55,193 bases of DNA from Bordetella parapertussis (GCA_945890735.1 CAMDCZ010000011.1:1-55193), one strand, 5' to 3'. Positions 7,742-15,676 are shown, counted from the first letter of the stretch. A program made the numbers and translations. Notes: a model not told the origin generated them from the sequence alone.

Positions 7742-7757
7742 CTGTATTTTTAACCAG
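7742..7757. promoter_or_regulatory. LexA box 2 (SOS operator), asparaginase-proximal
   Basis: A second CTGT-N8-CCAG sequence with an AT-rich centre, 19 bases centre-to-centre from box 1, so both would lie on nearly the same helical face. It ends 19 bases before the asparaginase ATG, where bound LexA could also block transcription in that direction. Confidence 0.7.
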
Positions 7758-7776
7758 TTTTTAAGCTTTGGCAAGC

Positions 7777-8763
7777 ATGCATTCGAAAAATCATTCAAAA
7801 ATATTGGTGCTGGGCACGGGTGGGACCATCGCAGGATTGGCACCAAATCCCGAAAACTCAAATAACTACAAAGCTTCTCAGTTAGGAATTACTGACATAT
7901 TGAGCCAGTCTGGGGTTGTTCATGACGACTTGGAATGGCGAGACGTTGCCCAAATTGACAGCAAGGACATGGGGCCGCGGGTGTGGACAGACCTGTTGAA
8001 AGCGCTGTCTGCTGCTTGTGAACGACCCGAAATTCAAGCGGTGGTTGTCACGCATGGCACCGACACGATCGAAGAGACGGCTTATTTGCTGCATGCCTTG
8101 GGACCATGGGCCAAGCCGCTGGTGCTCACCTGTGCCATGAAACCGGCCAATGCCCCAGACGCTGATGGCCCGGGTAATCTGAGAGACGCCTTGGCCTTGG
8201 GCCGATCAGCGGGCATCCCTTCGGTGAGTGTGGTGTGTGCCGGTCAGGTGCATGACCCCGTGCACTTGCAAAAAATCAGGACAGATCAGGTCGATGCGTT
8301 TTCCAGCGGACCCAGCGGGGCTTGGGGCACGGTGGTCCAAGGTGTCTGGCGACCAGCGACAAAACAGCCCACAGCGCAAACCCACATCCAGCCCGCAGTC
8401 TTGCCATCCATCGACTACCTGTTAGCCACTCAAGTTTGGCCGCGAGTGGAATGGGTGACCAACCATGCAGACAACTCTGGGGAGATCGTTCACGCCTTGC
8501 TGGCCCACAGCGCGCATGCTTCAGTGCCCTTGCGCGGATTGGTGCTGGCTGCCACGGGTTCGGGAACAGCCAGCGTTGGCATGGAGAAGGCTCTGGCCAA
8601 AGCCCGGGCAGCGGGAGTCAAGGTGTGGGTGTGCAGTCGAACCGCGTGGGGAGAAGCGGTTTTTCATCAACCCCAAACCTGGGGCGAGCCGATCTCGCTC
8701 AGCCCCGCCAAAGCCCGTGTGGCCCTGGCCTTGGCCTTGATGGCCGAGGATGAAAAAACCTAA
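7777..8763 (+). CDS. asparaginase, cytoplasmic type
   Basis: This 328-residue enzyme should hydrolyse L-asparagine to aspartate and ammonia. Both threonine motifs are present: GTGGTIAG near residue 14 holds the nucleophile, and THGTDTIEETAYLL near residue 90 holds the second Thr-Asp. The segment CAMKPANAPDADGPGNL corresponds to the catalytic Lys region. No signal peptide precedes the first motif, so it is cytoplasmic, unlike periplasmic type II AnsB. The ATG is chosen over a TTG three codons earlier; neither has a good Shine-Dalgarno. It diverges from lexA with SOS-like boxes between, and its stop overlaps the convergent adk stop by four bases. Confidence 0.87.
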   Translation: MHSKNHSKILVLGTGGTIAGLAPNPENSNNYKASQLGITDILSQSGVVHDDLEWRDVAQIDSKDMGPRVWTDLLKALSAACERPEIQAVVVTHGTDTIEETAYLLHALGPWAKPLVLTCAMKPANAPDADGPGNLRDALALGRSAGIPSVSVVCAGQVHDPVHLQKIRTDQVDAFSSGPSGAWGTVVQGVWRPATKQPTAQTHIQPAVLPSIDYLLATQVWPRVEWVTNHADNSGEIVHALLAHSAHASVPLRGLVLAATGSGTASVGMEKALAKARAAGVKVWVCSRTAWGEAVFHQPQTWGEPISLSPAKARVALALALMAEDEKT

Positions 8764-9416
8764 GCGTTGAGGGCAGTCATGGCGCGAGACTTGATGTCTT
8801 CCACGCTGCCTTGCCCATTGATGGCGCGGTATTTCGGGGCGTTTGCCGGGTCAACTTTGGCCCATTGCGCGTAGTAATCCACCAATGGGCGGGTTTGGGC
8901 GCTGTAGACCTCCAGGCGTTTCATCACGGTTTCCTCTTTGTCATCGTCGCGCTGAATCAGCGGCTCGCCCGTGACATCGTCAATGCCTTCGATCTTGGGC
9001 GGGTTGAACTTGACGTGGTAGGTGCGGCCACTGGCCACATGGGCACGGCGGCCACTCATGCGCTCAATGATCGACTCAAAAGGGACATCGATTTCCAGCA
9101 CGCAATCGAGTTTGACACCCGCTTGTTTCAGGGCATCTGCCTGGGGAATGGTGCGGGGGAAACCGTCAAATAAAAAGCCTTTGGCGCAATCGGCGTGGGT
9201 GATGCGCTCTTTGACCAGACCAATGATGATGTCGTCACCCACCAAGCCGCCGCTGTCCATGACTTTTTTTGCAGCCAAACCCATCTCAGTGCCTGCTTTG
9301 ACTGCAGCGCGAAGCATGTCGCCAGTGGAGATTTGGGGGATGCCGTATGCCTGGCAAATGAAAGTGGCTTGTGTGCCTTTGCCGGCGCCCGGTGCGCCCA
9401 ACAGAATCAGTCTCAT
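8760..9416 (-). CDS. adk: adenylate kinase
   Basis: This 218-residue enzyme interconverts ATP plus AMP and two ADP. It has the P-loop GAPGAGKGTQA at residues 7-17, the AMP-binding segment STGDMLRAAVKAGTEMG, GFLFDGFPRT, and a long LID domain from MSGRRAHVASGRTYH to RDDDKEETV, so it is the long bacterial form. The LID lacks the four zinc cysteines, as in most Gram-negatives. AAGGAC stands before the ATG. It lies downstream of kdsB on the same strand, separated by an 82-base gap containing a GC hairpin. Confidence 0.97.
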   Translation of the reverse strand: MRLILLGAPGAGKGTQATFICQAYGIPQISTGDMLRAAVKAGTEMGLAAKKVMDSGGLVGDDIIIGLVKERITHADCAKGFLFDGFPRTIPQADALKQAGVKLDCVLEIDVPFESIIERMSGRRAHVASGRTYHVKFNPPKIEGIDDVTGEPLIQRDDDKEETVMKRLEVYSAQTRPLVDYYAQWAKVDPANAPKYRAINGQGSVEDIKSRAMTALNA

Positions 9417-9437
9417 TGTCGTCCTTGGTGGTTCAAG

Positions 9438-9453
9438 CCCCGTCTTGGCGGGG
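9438..9453. terminator. GC-rich hairpin between kdsB and adk, possible weak terminator
   Basis: CCCCG and CGGGG arms enclose a six-base loop. On the plus strand TCTTTGTT follows; on the minus strand, the direction of the flanking genes, only a weak T-rich tail follows. It may attenuate read-through from the kdsB operon into adk, but it is not a convincing intrinsic terminator. Confidence 0.3.
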
Positions 9454-9498
9454 TCTTTGTTAGCAACAGATCAGAGAATAGCATGCACCTCATGCCCG

Positions 9499-10266
9499 TT
9501 ATCTCTCAGGCAGGGTGTGAAGAAGCGACCGCACGCGCGCCAAATCCTCCGGCGTGTCCACGCCCGGCGCGCTGACATGGTCTGACACATGCACTGCAAT
9601 TGAATGCCCATGCCACAGGGCGCGTAATTGCTCCAGCGATTCAGCTTGTTCGGTAGGCGCTGGCGACATGTGGGGAAAAGCTTTCAAAAAACCCACCCGG
9701 TAGGCGTACAAGCCCACATGTCGCCAAACCGGGTAAGGCGGCAGTTCGTTGTGCGTGCCATCGCGCCAAAAAGGGATGCTGGCTCGGCTGAAATAGCTTG
9801 CACGGGACTGGGCATCGAGCACCACTTTCACCACATGGGGGCTCAGCCATTCGGCGTTCGACCTGATGGGGTGCGCCAAGGTGCTCATGCTGCATGCAGG
9901 TTGGCGGCTGAGCAATCGCGCCACCGCATCGATCAAGGAGGGCTCGATCAGGGGTTCGTCACCTTGAACATTGACGACCAAGGCTTCATCTTTCAAGCCC
10001 AGCAAGCTTGCGGCCTCGGCCAAGCGGTCGCTGCCGCTCAGGTGGTCGGTGCGGGTGAGCAAGGCCATGACGCCATGCTCTGCACATGCTTGAACGATGG
10101 ACTCGTCATCGGCGGCAACCACAACTTGGTCGGCTTGCGATTTTTGAGCTTGCATCGCGACCCGCACCACCATGGGCAGGCCAGCCAGGTCTGCCAAGGG
10201 TTTGTGGGGCAACCGGCTTGAAGCCAGCCGAGCGGGGATCAACACCACGAAAGGGCTTGTCGCCAT
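9499..10266 (-). CDS. kdsB: 3-deoxy-manno-octulosonate cytidylyltransferase (CMP-KDO synthetase)
   Basis: A 255-residue enzyme that activates KDO as CMP-KDO for addition to lipid A. The N-terminal nucleotide-binding motif is LIPARLASSRLPHKPLADL. VVVAADDESI, LTRTDHLSGSDRLAE and VVNVQGDEPLI are the standard KdsB blocks, and the C-terminal part has GLYAYRVGFLKAF. Its ATG follows the Trm112-like gene's stop with no spacing. It ends the exbB-exbD-lpxK-Trm112-kdsB operon, tying lipid A 4'-phosphorylation to KDO activation. Confidence 0.96.
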   Translation of the reverse strand: MATSPFVVLIPARLASSRLPHKPLADLAGLPMVVRVAMQAQKSQADQVVVAADDESIVQACAEHGVMALLTRTDHLSGSDRLAEAASLLGLKDEALVVNVQGDEPLIEPSLIDAVARLLSRQPACSMSTLAHPIRSNAEWLSPHVVKVVLDAQSRASYFSRASIPFWRDGTHNELPPYPVWRHVGLYAYRVGFLKAFPHMSPAPTEQAESLEQLRALWHGHSIAVHVSDHVSAPGVDTPEDLARVRSLLHTLPER

Positions 10267-10449
10267 TCAGGCTTCCAATTCCTCATCCGTGAGCGTGCGC
10301 GCCTCGACTTCCAGCATGACGGGGATGCCGTCTCGGATGGGATAGGCTAAACGGGCACTGCGTGACACCAATTCGGCTTTGTCAGGGTGGTAGGTCAGCG
10401 GGCCTTTGGTGACTGGGCAGACCAAGAGTTCAAGCAGTTTTTTGTCCAT
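10267..10449 (-). CDS. Trm112/YcaR-family small protein, cysteine-poor form
   Basis: Sixty residues starting MDKKLLELLVCPVTKGPL and containing RLAYPIRDGIPVMLEVEAR, the hallmark of bacterial YcaR-like Trm112 proteins. Relatives often carry CPxC and a later Cys for metal binding; here only the first Cys remains, with Thr and Ser at the other positions, so zinc binding is doubtful. Eukaryotic Trm112 activates methyltransferases; the bacterial role is unknown. The gene overlaps the end of lpxK by 20 bases and abuts kdsB, and similar placement is common in proteobacteria. Confidence 0.88.
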   Translation of the reverse strand: MDKKLLELLVCPVTKGPLTYHPDKAELVSRSARLAYPIRDGIPVMLEVEARTLTDEELEA

Positions 10450-11440
10450 GGGGCAATGATAGTGCTTGGGCGTGGGGCAGCAGCAGCGCCCAAAGTGTTT
10501 CAGGCAAGTGGCATTCCAGCGGCACGGCCCAGGCTTGTGGATGGTGCGGCCACAGCTTGACGGCATCCTTTTCGGTGCACAGCAGATCCTCGTTGCGATC
10601 AGGCCGCCATGCATGCAATGGGGCGTGGTCTGGCAATGGGTGGGTAGCGGCCAATGACAAACCTGCCTGTCGCAGGTTTTCAAAAAAAACCTCTGGTTGG
10701 GCTATCGCGGCCAACGCCTGGACAGCTTGTCCCTGCCAAGCAGAAAGTGGCCGCGTCTCCCCCAAGCCATTGACGGCGAAGCTGCTCAGTTGTCGTGGTG
10801 CATGGAAACTGTTTTCAAAAGCATGTGCGCCTGTGTGAACCAGAAATTGCACCGCACCGCGGGTCTCGCGTGGCCAGGTTTCCCGCAAAGGGCCTGCCGG
10901 GAGGAGCCAGCCATTGCCCAAGCCCCTGTCATCGAACACGCACAAAGCCAGGTCATGGTGCAAGGCGTGGTGTTGCAAGCCATCGTCGCTGATGATGATT
11001 TGGGTGTCAGGGTAGGCCTGCAACAGGGCCTGGGCTGCCATTCCTCTGGCGCGGCCGACAAACACCGGGCAATGGTTGCGGTGCTTGATCAGCAGGGCTT
11101 CATCTCCTACCTGGTTGGGATCGCTTTGGATGTGTACTTCTTGAATGCCCTGTTCAGATGAACCCACCGCGCGGGCAATCACACCCACCTTCAAGCCCAA
11201 GCTGTGCAAGCGGCGGACCAGGTGAATCACCATCGGGGTTTTGCCGGTTCCGCCGACAAGCACATTGCCAACCACCCAGACCGGGATGGGCAAGCGAATG
11301 GTTTGTCGCAGCCCCAACACCTCGCCCAGCGCAGACAGCAAAAGCCAGAGGTGCCCCAAGAGGCTGATCGGCCAAAGCAGACAGGCCAGTGGCGAGCGAC
11401 GGCGCCAGGCTGAGCGCAACAAAGAGGCTGCGTCTTGCAT
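10430..11440 (-). CDS. lpxK: tetraacyldisaccharide 4'-kinase
   Basis: This 336-residue inner-membrane enzyme phosphorylates the 4' position of the lipid A disaccharide. An N-terminal hydrophobic segment (PLACLLWPISLLGHLWLLL, about residues 18-36) anchors it. The Walker A-like motif is VGNVLVGGTGKTPMV. DDGLQHHALHHDLALCVFD carries the conserved Asp/His catalytic region. Its start is three bases past the exbD stop, and its end overlaps the Trm112-like gene. Confidence 0.96.
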   Translation of the reverse strand: MQDAASLLRSAWRRRSPLACLLWPISLLGHLWLLLSALGEVLGLRQTIRLPIPVWVVGNVLVGGTGKTPMVIHLVRRLHSLGLKVGVIARAVGSSEQGIQEVHIQSDPNQVGDEALLIKHRNHCPVFVGRARGMAAQALLQAYPDTQIIISDDGLQHHALHHDLALCVFDDRGLGNGWLLPAGPLRETWPRETRGAVQFLVHTGAHAFENSFHAPRQLSSFAVNGLGETRPLSAWQGQAVQALAAIAQPEVFFENLRQAGLSLAATHPLPDHAPLHAWRPDRNEDLLCTEKDAVKLWPHHPQAWAVPLECHLPETLWALLLPHAQALSLPHGQKTA

Positions 11441-11443
11441 CCG

Positions 11444-11878
11444 TCAGGGGGCAGTGATGTTGCTGCGGGCCTGCGCTGAGAAGGTGATTTGTTGCAAACC
11501 CGCGTTTTGCGCGGCTTCCAACACCAACATCACCGACTGGTGACTGGCTCTGGCATCCGCAGAAATCACCACCAACGGGCTGGACGCCTCTTTGGCGGCT
11601 TGGGCCAGGGCTTGGGAAATGCTGCCCAGGTCATTGCCAGACAGGGCGGTTTTTTGAACCATGTACTGGCCATCGCTGGTGATGCTGACCCGGATGTCGC
11701 GTGGCTTGTCTTGTTGCGGTGTGGTGTCGGCCTGGGGCAAGCGCAAATCGAGTTGAGTCAATCGCCCATAGGTGGTGGTGAGCATCAAAAAGATGAGCAC
11801 CACCAGCAGCACGTCGATGAACGGGATCAGGTTGATCTCCGGCTCTAAAGGGCTTGAGCGACCAAACTTCATGCTCAT
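11444..11878 (-). CDS. exbD: ExbD/TolR-family biopolymer transport protein
   Basis: A 144-residue inner-membrane protein with one N-terminal transmembrane helix in INLIPFIDVLLVVLIFLML. The Asp of FID is the proton-channel residue of the family. The remainder is a small periplasmic domain. The start at ATG AGC ATG makes an ATGA overlap with exbB; the second ATG, two codons later, is possible. With ExbB it should form a proton-driven stator. No tonB or tolA is nearby, so the driven partner is unknown. It leads directly into lpxK, an arrangement also seen in pseudomonads. Confidence 0.88.
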   Translation of the reverse strand: MSMKFGRSSPLEPEINLIPFIDVLLVVLIFLMLTTTYGRLTQLDLRLPQADTTPQQDKPRDIRVSITSDGQYMVQKTALSGNDLGSISQALAQAAKEASSPLVVISADARASHQSVMLVLEAAQNAGLQQITFSAQARSNITAP

Positions 11879-12498
11879 TTGCCAGGTCGACTTGGGAAAA
11901 AATGACGCGCAAAGCGCTCGCTGCCGATTTCGAGTTCGAGCACGAAATGGTCTACCTGTGTTTTGAAATAACGCCAAGCCACCAAACTGGGGATCGCGAT
12001 CACCAAACCGAATGCGGTGTTGTACAAGGCCACCGAAATACCATGGGCCAGTTGCGCGGGATTGCCCGAGCCCGGTGCTTGTGCGCCAAAAATTTCAATC
12101 ATCCCCACCACGGTTCCAAACAAGCCCAACAGAGGCGCCGCTGATGCAATAGAGCCCAAGGCACTCAGGTATTTCTCCAACTTGGCACCGACACGACGAC
12201 CAGCTGCCTCGACTTGGGCGCGGAAATCACTTTCAGAACACAAAGGGTTTTGTTGCATGGCATGCAGCCCGGCGGCCAAGACCTCACCCAAAGCCGAGTG
12301 GTTTTTCATCTGCTCAATGGATGCAGGCGAGGGCAAGCTGTTGGGTGTGAGGATCAGCACCTCATCGAGCAGGGTGTCAGGCACCACACGTTGCGAGCGA
12401 AGGCTGAAAAACCGTTCAAAAATCATGGCCAAAGCGATGACGGAACAGGCTAGAAGTGGCCATATTGGCCAGCCGGCGGCTTGTATGATCCCTAGCAA
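11875..12498 (-). CDS. exbB: MotA/TolQ/ExbB proton-channel family protein
   Basis: A 207-residue three-helix membrane protein. The first helix is in GWPIWPLLACSVIALAMIF. The conserved channel blocks are ALGSIASAAPLLGLFGTVVGMI and LYNTAFGLVIAIPSLVAW. The start appears to be TTG: a GGGAG ribosome-binding site lies seven bases upstream, and the resulting MLGIIQAAGWPIW matches the usual N-terminus of the family. First gene of the leftward operon ending in kdsB; it diverges from xseA. Confidence 0.88.
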   Translation of the reverse strand: MLGIIQAAGWPIWPLLACSVIALAMIFERFFSLRSQRVVPDTLLDEVLILTPNSLPSPASIEQMKNHSALGEVLAAGLHAMQQNPLCSESDFRAQVEAAGRRVGAKLEKYLSALGSIASAAPLLGLFGTVVGMIEIFGAQAPGSGNPAQLAHGISVALYNTAFGLVIAIPSLVAWRYFKTQVDHFVLELEIGSERFARHFFPSRPGK

Positions 12499-12505
12499 AA
12501 GCGTT

Positions 12506-12510
12506 CTCCC
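12506..12510 (-). promoter_or_regulatory. exbB ribosome-binding site supporting a TTG start
   Basis: Minus-strand GGGAG is seven bases before TTG. No in-frame ATG is comparably placed, so this site supports the non-ATG start. Confidence 0.55.
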
Positions 12511-12580
12511 ATGTGATTGGGCGTTGATTATGGCCCAGCTTGTTTGCCCCCCCTATGCTTGTTTTCCTTTGTCCAGTGAC

Positions 12581-13915
12581 ATGTCCATCCTGCCTTCGAC
12601 CAACCTGAGCAGCCGCGTCTGGACTGTCAGTGGCCTGTGTCATGCGATCAGTGACACCCTCAAGTCGCGCTTCAATCCAGTGTCGGTCAGGGGTGAGATC
12701 ACTGGCTTTACCAAAGCCGCCAGTGGTCACTGTTACTTTGCTTTGAAAGATGATCAAGGCCAGATGCGTTGCGCCATGTTCCGTCGCTCGGCTGAGTATT
12801 TGAACTTTCTTCCGCGCGAGGGGGATTTGGTGGAAGTGCAGGGCCGAGTGGGTTTGTACGAGCCGCGGGGCGAACTCCAGTTGGTGGTCGAAACGATGCG
12901 CCCTGCTGGTGCGGGTCAGCTGCATGAGGCATTTTTGCGCCTCAAAGCCTCCTTGGAAGCAGAGGGCCTCTTTGAGCAGGCGCGCAAACGCCCGGTTCCT
13001 TTGCGACCCCGCGCCATTGGTGTGGTGACTTCTTTGGGCGCGGCTGCTTTGCATGACGTGGTTACCGCCTTGCAGCGGCGCGTACCGCACATCCCGGTTC
13101 GCATCGCGCCCAGTTTGGTGCAAGGGCCTGAAGCCCCTGCCCAATTGGTGTCGGCATTGCTTGCCTTGCAAGCCTTGCCCGAAGTGGATGTGATTTTGTT
13201 GGTCAGGGGCGGCGGTGCGATCGAAGACCTGTGGGCATTCAACGACGAAGGCCTGGCTCGAGCGGTGGTCGCTTGCAAAGTCCCCGTGGTCAGCGGTGTA
13301 GGGCATGAGACCGACTTCACCATTGCCGACTTTTGTGCGGACATGCGCGCGCCCACCCCCACCGCAGCTGCAGAACTGGCTGCCATCGACCAAGCCAGCG
13401 AGTGGTTGACCTTGCGTCGCCTGCAAGAACCCATGACTCAGCGGGTTCATTGGCGATTGGATCAAGCCGAGCAGGCGTTGGACAGCGCGGAGCGACACAT
13501 GGGTCGCCCATCGGGTTGGTTGCATCAGCAGCAAAGCTGGTGCAGCAGCCTGTCAAACCGTCTCGGGCGGGGCGTGGCGCACAGCCTCAACCGTCAGCAA
13601 TTGACCCTGCAACCCCTGCAACCGCGTTTTCAACGCGCGGTCAAGTCTGTCCCCGCAGACTTGGGGCATCGCTTGGACAAATTCCAATGGTTGCTTGGTT
13701 CCTTGGACCCTTCGCTGGTGATCAAAAGGGGTTATGCATGGCTGCAAAACCACGATGGCCATGCTTTGGGCTCGGTTCACGAGCTGACAGCGGGTCAATC
13801 GGTTCTTGCCCAATTGGCAGATGGTCAAGCAACTTTGCTGGTGACGTCCACCGCGCCAACGCAAGTTCAAGGCGGGCTGGTCGAAGCAGAGAACAAGGGT
13901 CCTTTGAGCCGATAA
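12581..13915 (+). CDS. xseA: exodeoxyribonuclease VII large subunit
   Basis: A 444-residue catalytic subunit of the ATP-independent single-strand nuclease ExoVII, used in mismatch and recombination repair. The N-terminal OB-fold has VRGEITGFTKAASGHCYFALKD. The nuclease core includes IGVVTSLGAAALHDV, VDVILLVRGGGAIEDLWAF and VSGVGHETDFTIADF. A helical coiled region and the C-terminal DPSLVIKRGYAWL block follow. The ATG before SILPSTNLSS is chosen; the Shine-Dalgarno is weak. The small subunit xseB is not in the window. The 3' end overlaps the convergent DUF192 gene by 49 bases. Confidence 0.95.
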   Translation: MSILPSTNLSSRVWTVSGLCHAISDTLKSRFNPVSVRGEITGFTKAASGHCYFALKDDQGQMRCAMFRRSAEYLNFLPREGDLVEVQGRVGLYEPRGELQLVVETMRPAGAGQLHEAFLRLKASLEAEGLFEQARKRPVPLRPRAIGVVTSLGAAALHDVVTALQRRVPHIPVRIAPSLVQGPEAPAQLVSALLALQALPEVDVILLVRGGGAIEDLWAFNDEGLARAVVACKVPVVSGVGHETDFTIADFCADMRAPTPTAAAELAAIDQASEWLTLRRLQEPMTQRVHWRLDQAEQALDSAERHMGRPSGWLHQQQSWCSSLSNRLGRGVAHSLNRQQLTLQPLQPRFQRAVKSVPADLGHRLDKFQWLLGSLDPSLVIKRGYAWLQNHDGHALGSVHELTAGQSVLAQLADGQATLLVTSTAPTQVQGGLVEAENKGPLSR

Positions 13916-14325
13916 CCCTTGCGGATGTGGCGCTTGGCAAACCAGCCTTGGTTCATCTCCACAACAAAGCGAACGGGTTTGTCTGAGCAATGCGACTGCG
14001 TGGACTGAGGCTGCATGTCAGCCAGATTGATGATCACCCCATCATCGGCAACGAATGCTGCGGTCAGTGGCAGCAGGGTGTTTTTCATCCAAAAACACTG
14101 TTGCTGCCTTTGTTCGAATATGAAAATCATGCCTTCATGCGCGGGCATGGTTTGTCGGTGCATCAATCCGATTTCACGTTGCTGCGGTGTGGCTGCAACT
14201 TGCAGGTCTAACTGGTGCATGCCCGCTTGCAAAACCACACGGGGAAGGTTTGTCTGGGCTTGCTGAGACCAGCTCGTGCTTGAAGCACACAGAAACAACA
14301 CCAGTGTTTGGATGAATCGGGTCAT
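13867..14325 (-). CDS. DUF192 family exported protein
   Basis: A 152-residue protein with a signal peptide of about 20 residues (MTRFIQTLVLFLCASSTSW, then S/QQ). The DUF192 core shows QQREIGLMHRQTMPAHEGM, FWMKNTLLPLTAAFV and FVVEMNQGWF. Family members are small secreted or periplasmic beta-rich proteins of unknown function. The ATG at MTRFIQ is chosen because it begins the signal peptide; a longer in-frame reading upstream is not supported. Its last 16 codons overlap xseA in antisense, beyond the conserved domain. It diverges from icd. Confidence 0.85.
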   Translation of the reverse strand: MTRFIQTLVLFLCASSTSWSQQAQTNLPRVVLQAGMHQLDLQVAATPQQREIGLMHRQTMPAHEGMIFIFEQRQQQCFWMKNTLLPLTAAFVADDGVIINLADMQPQSTQSHCSDKPVRFVVEMNQGWFAKRHIRKGYRLKGPLFSASTSPP

Positions 14326-14403
14326 GTTCGGGTCAGGGTCGATGGTTAGAATGATTCGAAAAGGGCAGGCTCCAAAAGAGGCGTAGCCCGTTTGTTTACT
14401 TTC

Positions 14404-14408
14404 AGGAG
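14404..14408 (+). promoter_or_regulatory. icd ribosome-binding site supporting a TTG start
   Basis: AGGAG lies eight bases before TTG TAC CAG. The next in-frame ATG is 19 codons further on and has no such site, so TTG is the probable start. Confidence 0.7.
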
Positions 14409-14416
14409 AACTCCAC

Positions 14417-15670
14417 TTGTACCAGCATATCAAGGTGCCCGCCAAGGGCGAAAAAATCGTTGTCAACCCAGACATGTCGTTGAACGTACCTGATCAGCCG
14501 ATCATCCCTTACATCGAAGGTGACGGTACTGGCCTGGACATCACCCCTGTGATGTTGAAAGTGGTGGACGCTGCAGTTGCAAAAGCCTACGGCGGCAAGC
14601 GACAAATCCATTGGATGGAAGTGTATGCGGGCGAAAAATCCACCCAAATTTATGGCCCCGATGTGTGGTTACCCGAAGAAACCCTGGCTGCATTGAAAGA
14701 ATACGTGGTGTCCATCAAAGGCCCACTGACCACCCCCGTGGGTGGTGGCATCCGTTCTTTGAACGTGGCGCTTCGTCAAGAGCTGGACTTGTACGTGTGT
14801 TTGCGCCCTGTGCAGTACTTCAAAGGCGTGCCATCTCCCTTGAAAGAGCCAGAGAAAACCAACATGGTGATCTTCCGTGAAAACTCGGAAGACATTTACG
14901 CCGGCATCGAATACGAAGCCGAGAGTGACAAAGCCAAAAAGCTGATCAAGTTCCTGATCGATGAAATGGGCGTCACCAAAATCCGCTTCCCCAACACCTC
15001 CGGCATTGGCATCAAACCGGTGTCGCGTGAAGGCACTGAGCGATTGGTTCGCAAAGCGATTCAGTACGCGATCGACAACGACAAGCCCAATGTGACCATC
15101 GTGCACAAAGGCAACATCATGAAATACACCGAAGGTGGATTCCGTGATTGGGCATACGCACTGGCACAAAAAGAATTCGGCGCACAGTTGATCGACGGCG
15201 GCCCATGGTGCAAGTTCAACAACCCCGTCACTGGCAAAGAAATCATCGTCAAAGACAGCATTGCTGATGCTTTCTTGCAGCAGATTTTGTTGCGTCCCGC
15301 CGAGTACAGCGTGATTGCCACCTTGAACCTCAACGGTGACTATGTATCAGACGCCTTGGCCGCACAGGTTGGCGGTATCGGTATCGCACCAGGCGCGAAC
15401 CTCTCCGACTCTGTGGCTTGCTTTGAAGCCACCCACGGTACTGCCCCCAAATACGCAGGCAAAGACTATGTGAACCCTGGTTCTGAGATTTTGTCGGCTG
15501 AAATGATGCTTCGCCACATGGGCTGGAAGGAAGCGGCTGACCTGATCATTACATCGATGGAAAAAGCCATCCTGAGCCGCCATGTCACCTATGACTTTGC
15601 CCGCTTGATGGAGGGTGCGACCCAGGTGAGTTGTTCGGGCTTTGGACAGGTGATGATCGACCACATGTGA
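14417..15670 (+). CDS. icd: NADP-dependent isocitrate dehydrogenase
   Basis: This 417-residue TCA-cycle enzyme converts isocitrate to 2-oxoglutarate and CO2 with NADP. IPYIEGDGTGLDITPVM opens the fold. The phosphorylatable, substrate-binding Ser lies in GGGIRSLNVALRQ. RENSEDIYAGIEYEA carries the substrate Arg and Asn region, and ATHGTAPKYAGKDYVNPGS is the NADP loop of the E. coli-type dimer. The start is TTG, fixed by AGGAG and by similarity of the MYQHIKVP N-terminus to relatives. A TAGAAT element about 65 bases upstream could be its -10. A hairpin follows the stop. Confidence 0.97.
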   Translation: MYQHIKVPAKGEKIVVNPDMSLNVPDQPIIPYIEGDGTGLDITPVMLKVVDAAVAKAYGGKRQIHWMEVYAGEKSTQIYGPDVWLPEETLAALKEYVVSIKGPLTTPVGGGIRSLNVALRQELDLYVCLRPVQYFKGVPSPLKEPEKTNMVIFRENSEDIYAGIEYEAESDKAKKLIKFLIDEMGVTKIRFPNTSGIGIKPVSREGTERLVRKAIQYAIDNDKPNVTIVHKGNIMKYTEGGFRDWAYALAQKEFGAQLIDGGPWCKFNNPVTGKEIIVKDSIADAFLQQILLRPAEYSVIATLNLNGDYVSDALAAQVGGIGIAPGANLSDSVACFEATHGTAPKYAGKDYVNPGSEILSAEMMLRHMGWKEAADLIITSMEKAILSRHVTYDFARLMEGATQVSCSGFGQVMIDHM

Positions 15671-15676
15671 TCCTCG

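Noticed and set aside
7777..8763. Periplasmic type II asparaginase
   Set aside because: The catalytic Thr motif begins about ten residues from the start, leaving no room for a signal peptide.
11444..12498. ExbB/ExbD pair as the displaced TolQ/TolR
   Set aside because: No tolA accompanies it, its place before lpxK is a separate conserved arrangement, and ExbB has the shorter form; sequence alone does not support calling it TolQR.
12416..13534. Long minus-strand frame opposite xseA
   Set aside because: Low-complexity His/Gln/Arg-rich translation typical of antisense frames in GC-rich genes; no ribosome-binding site or family match.
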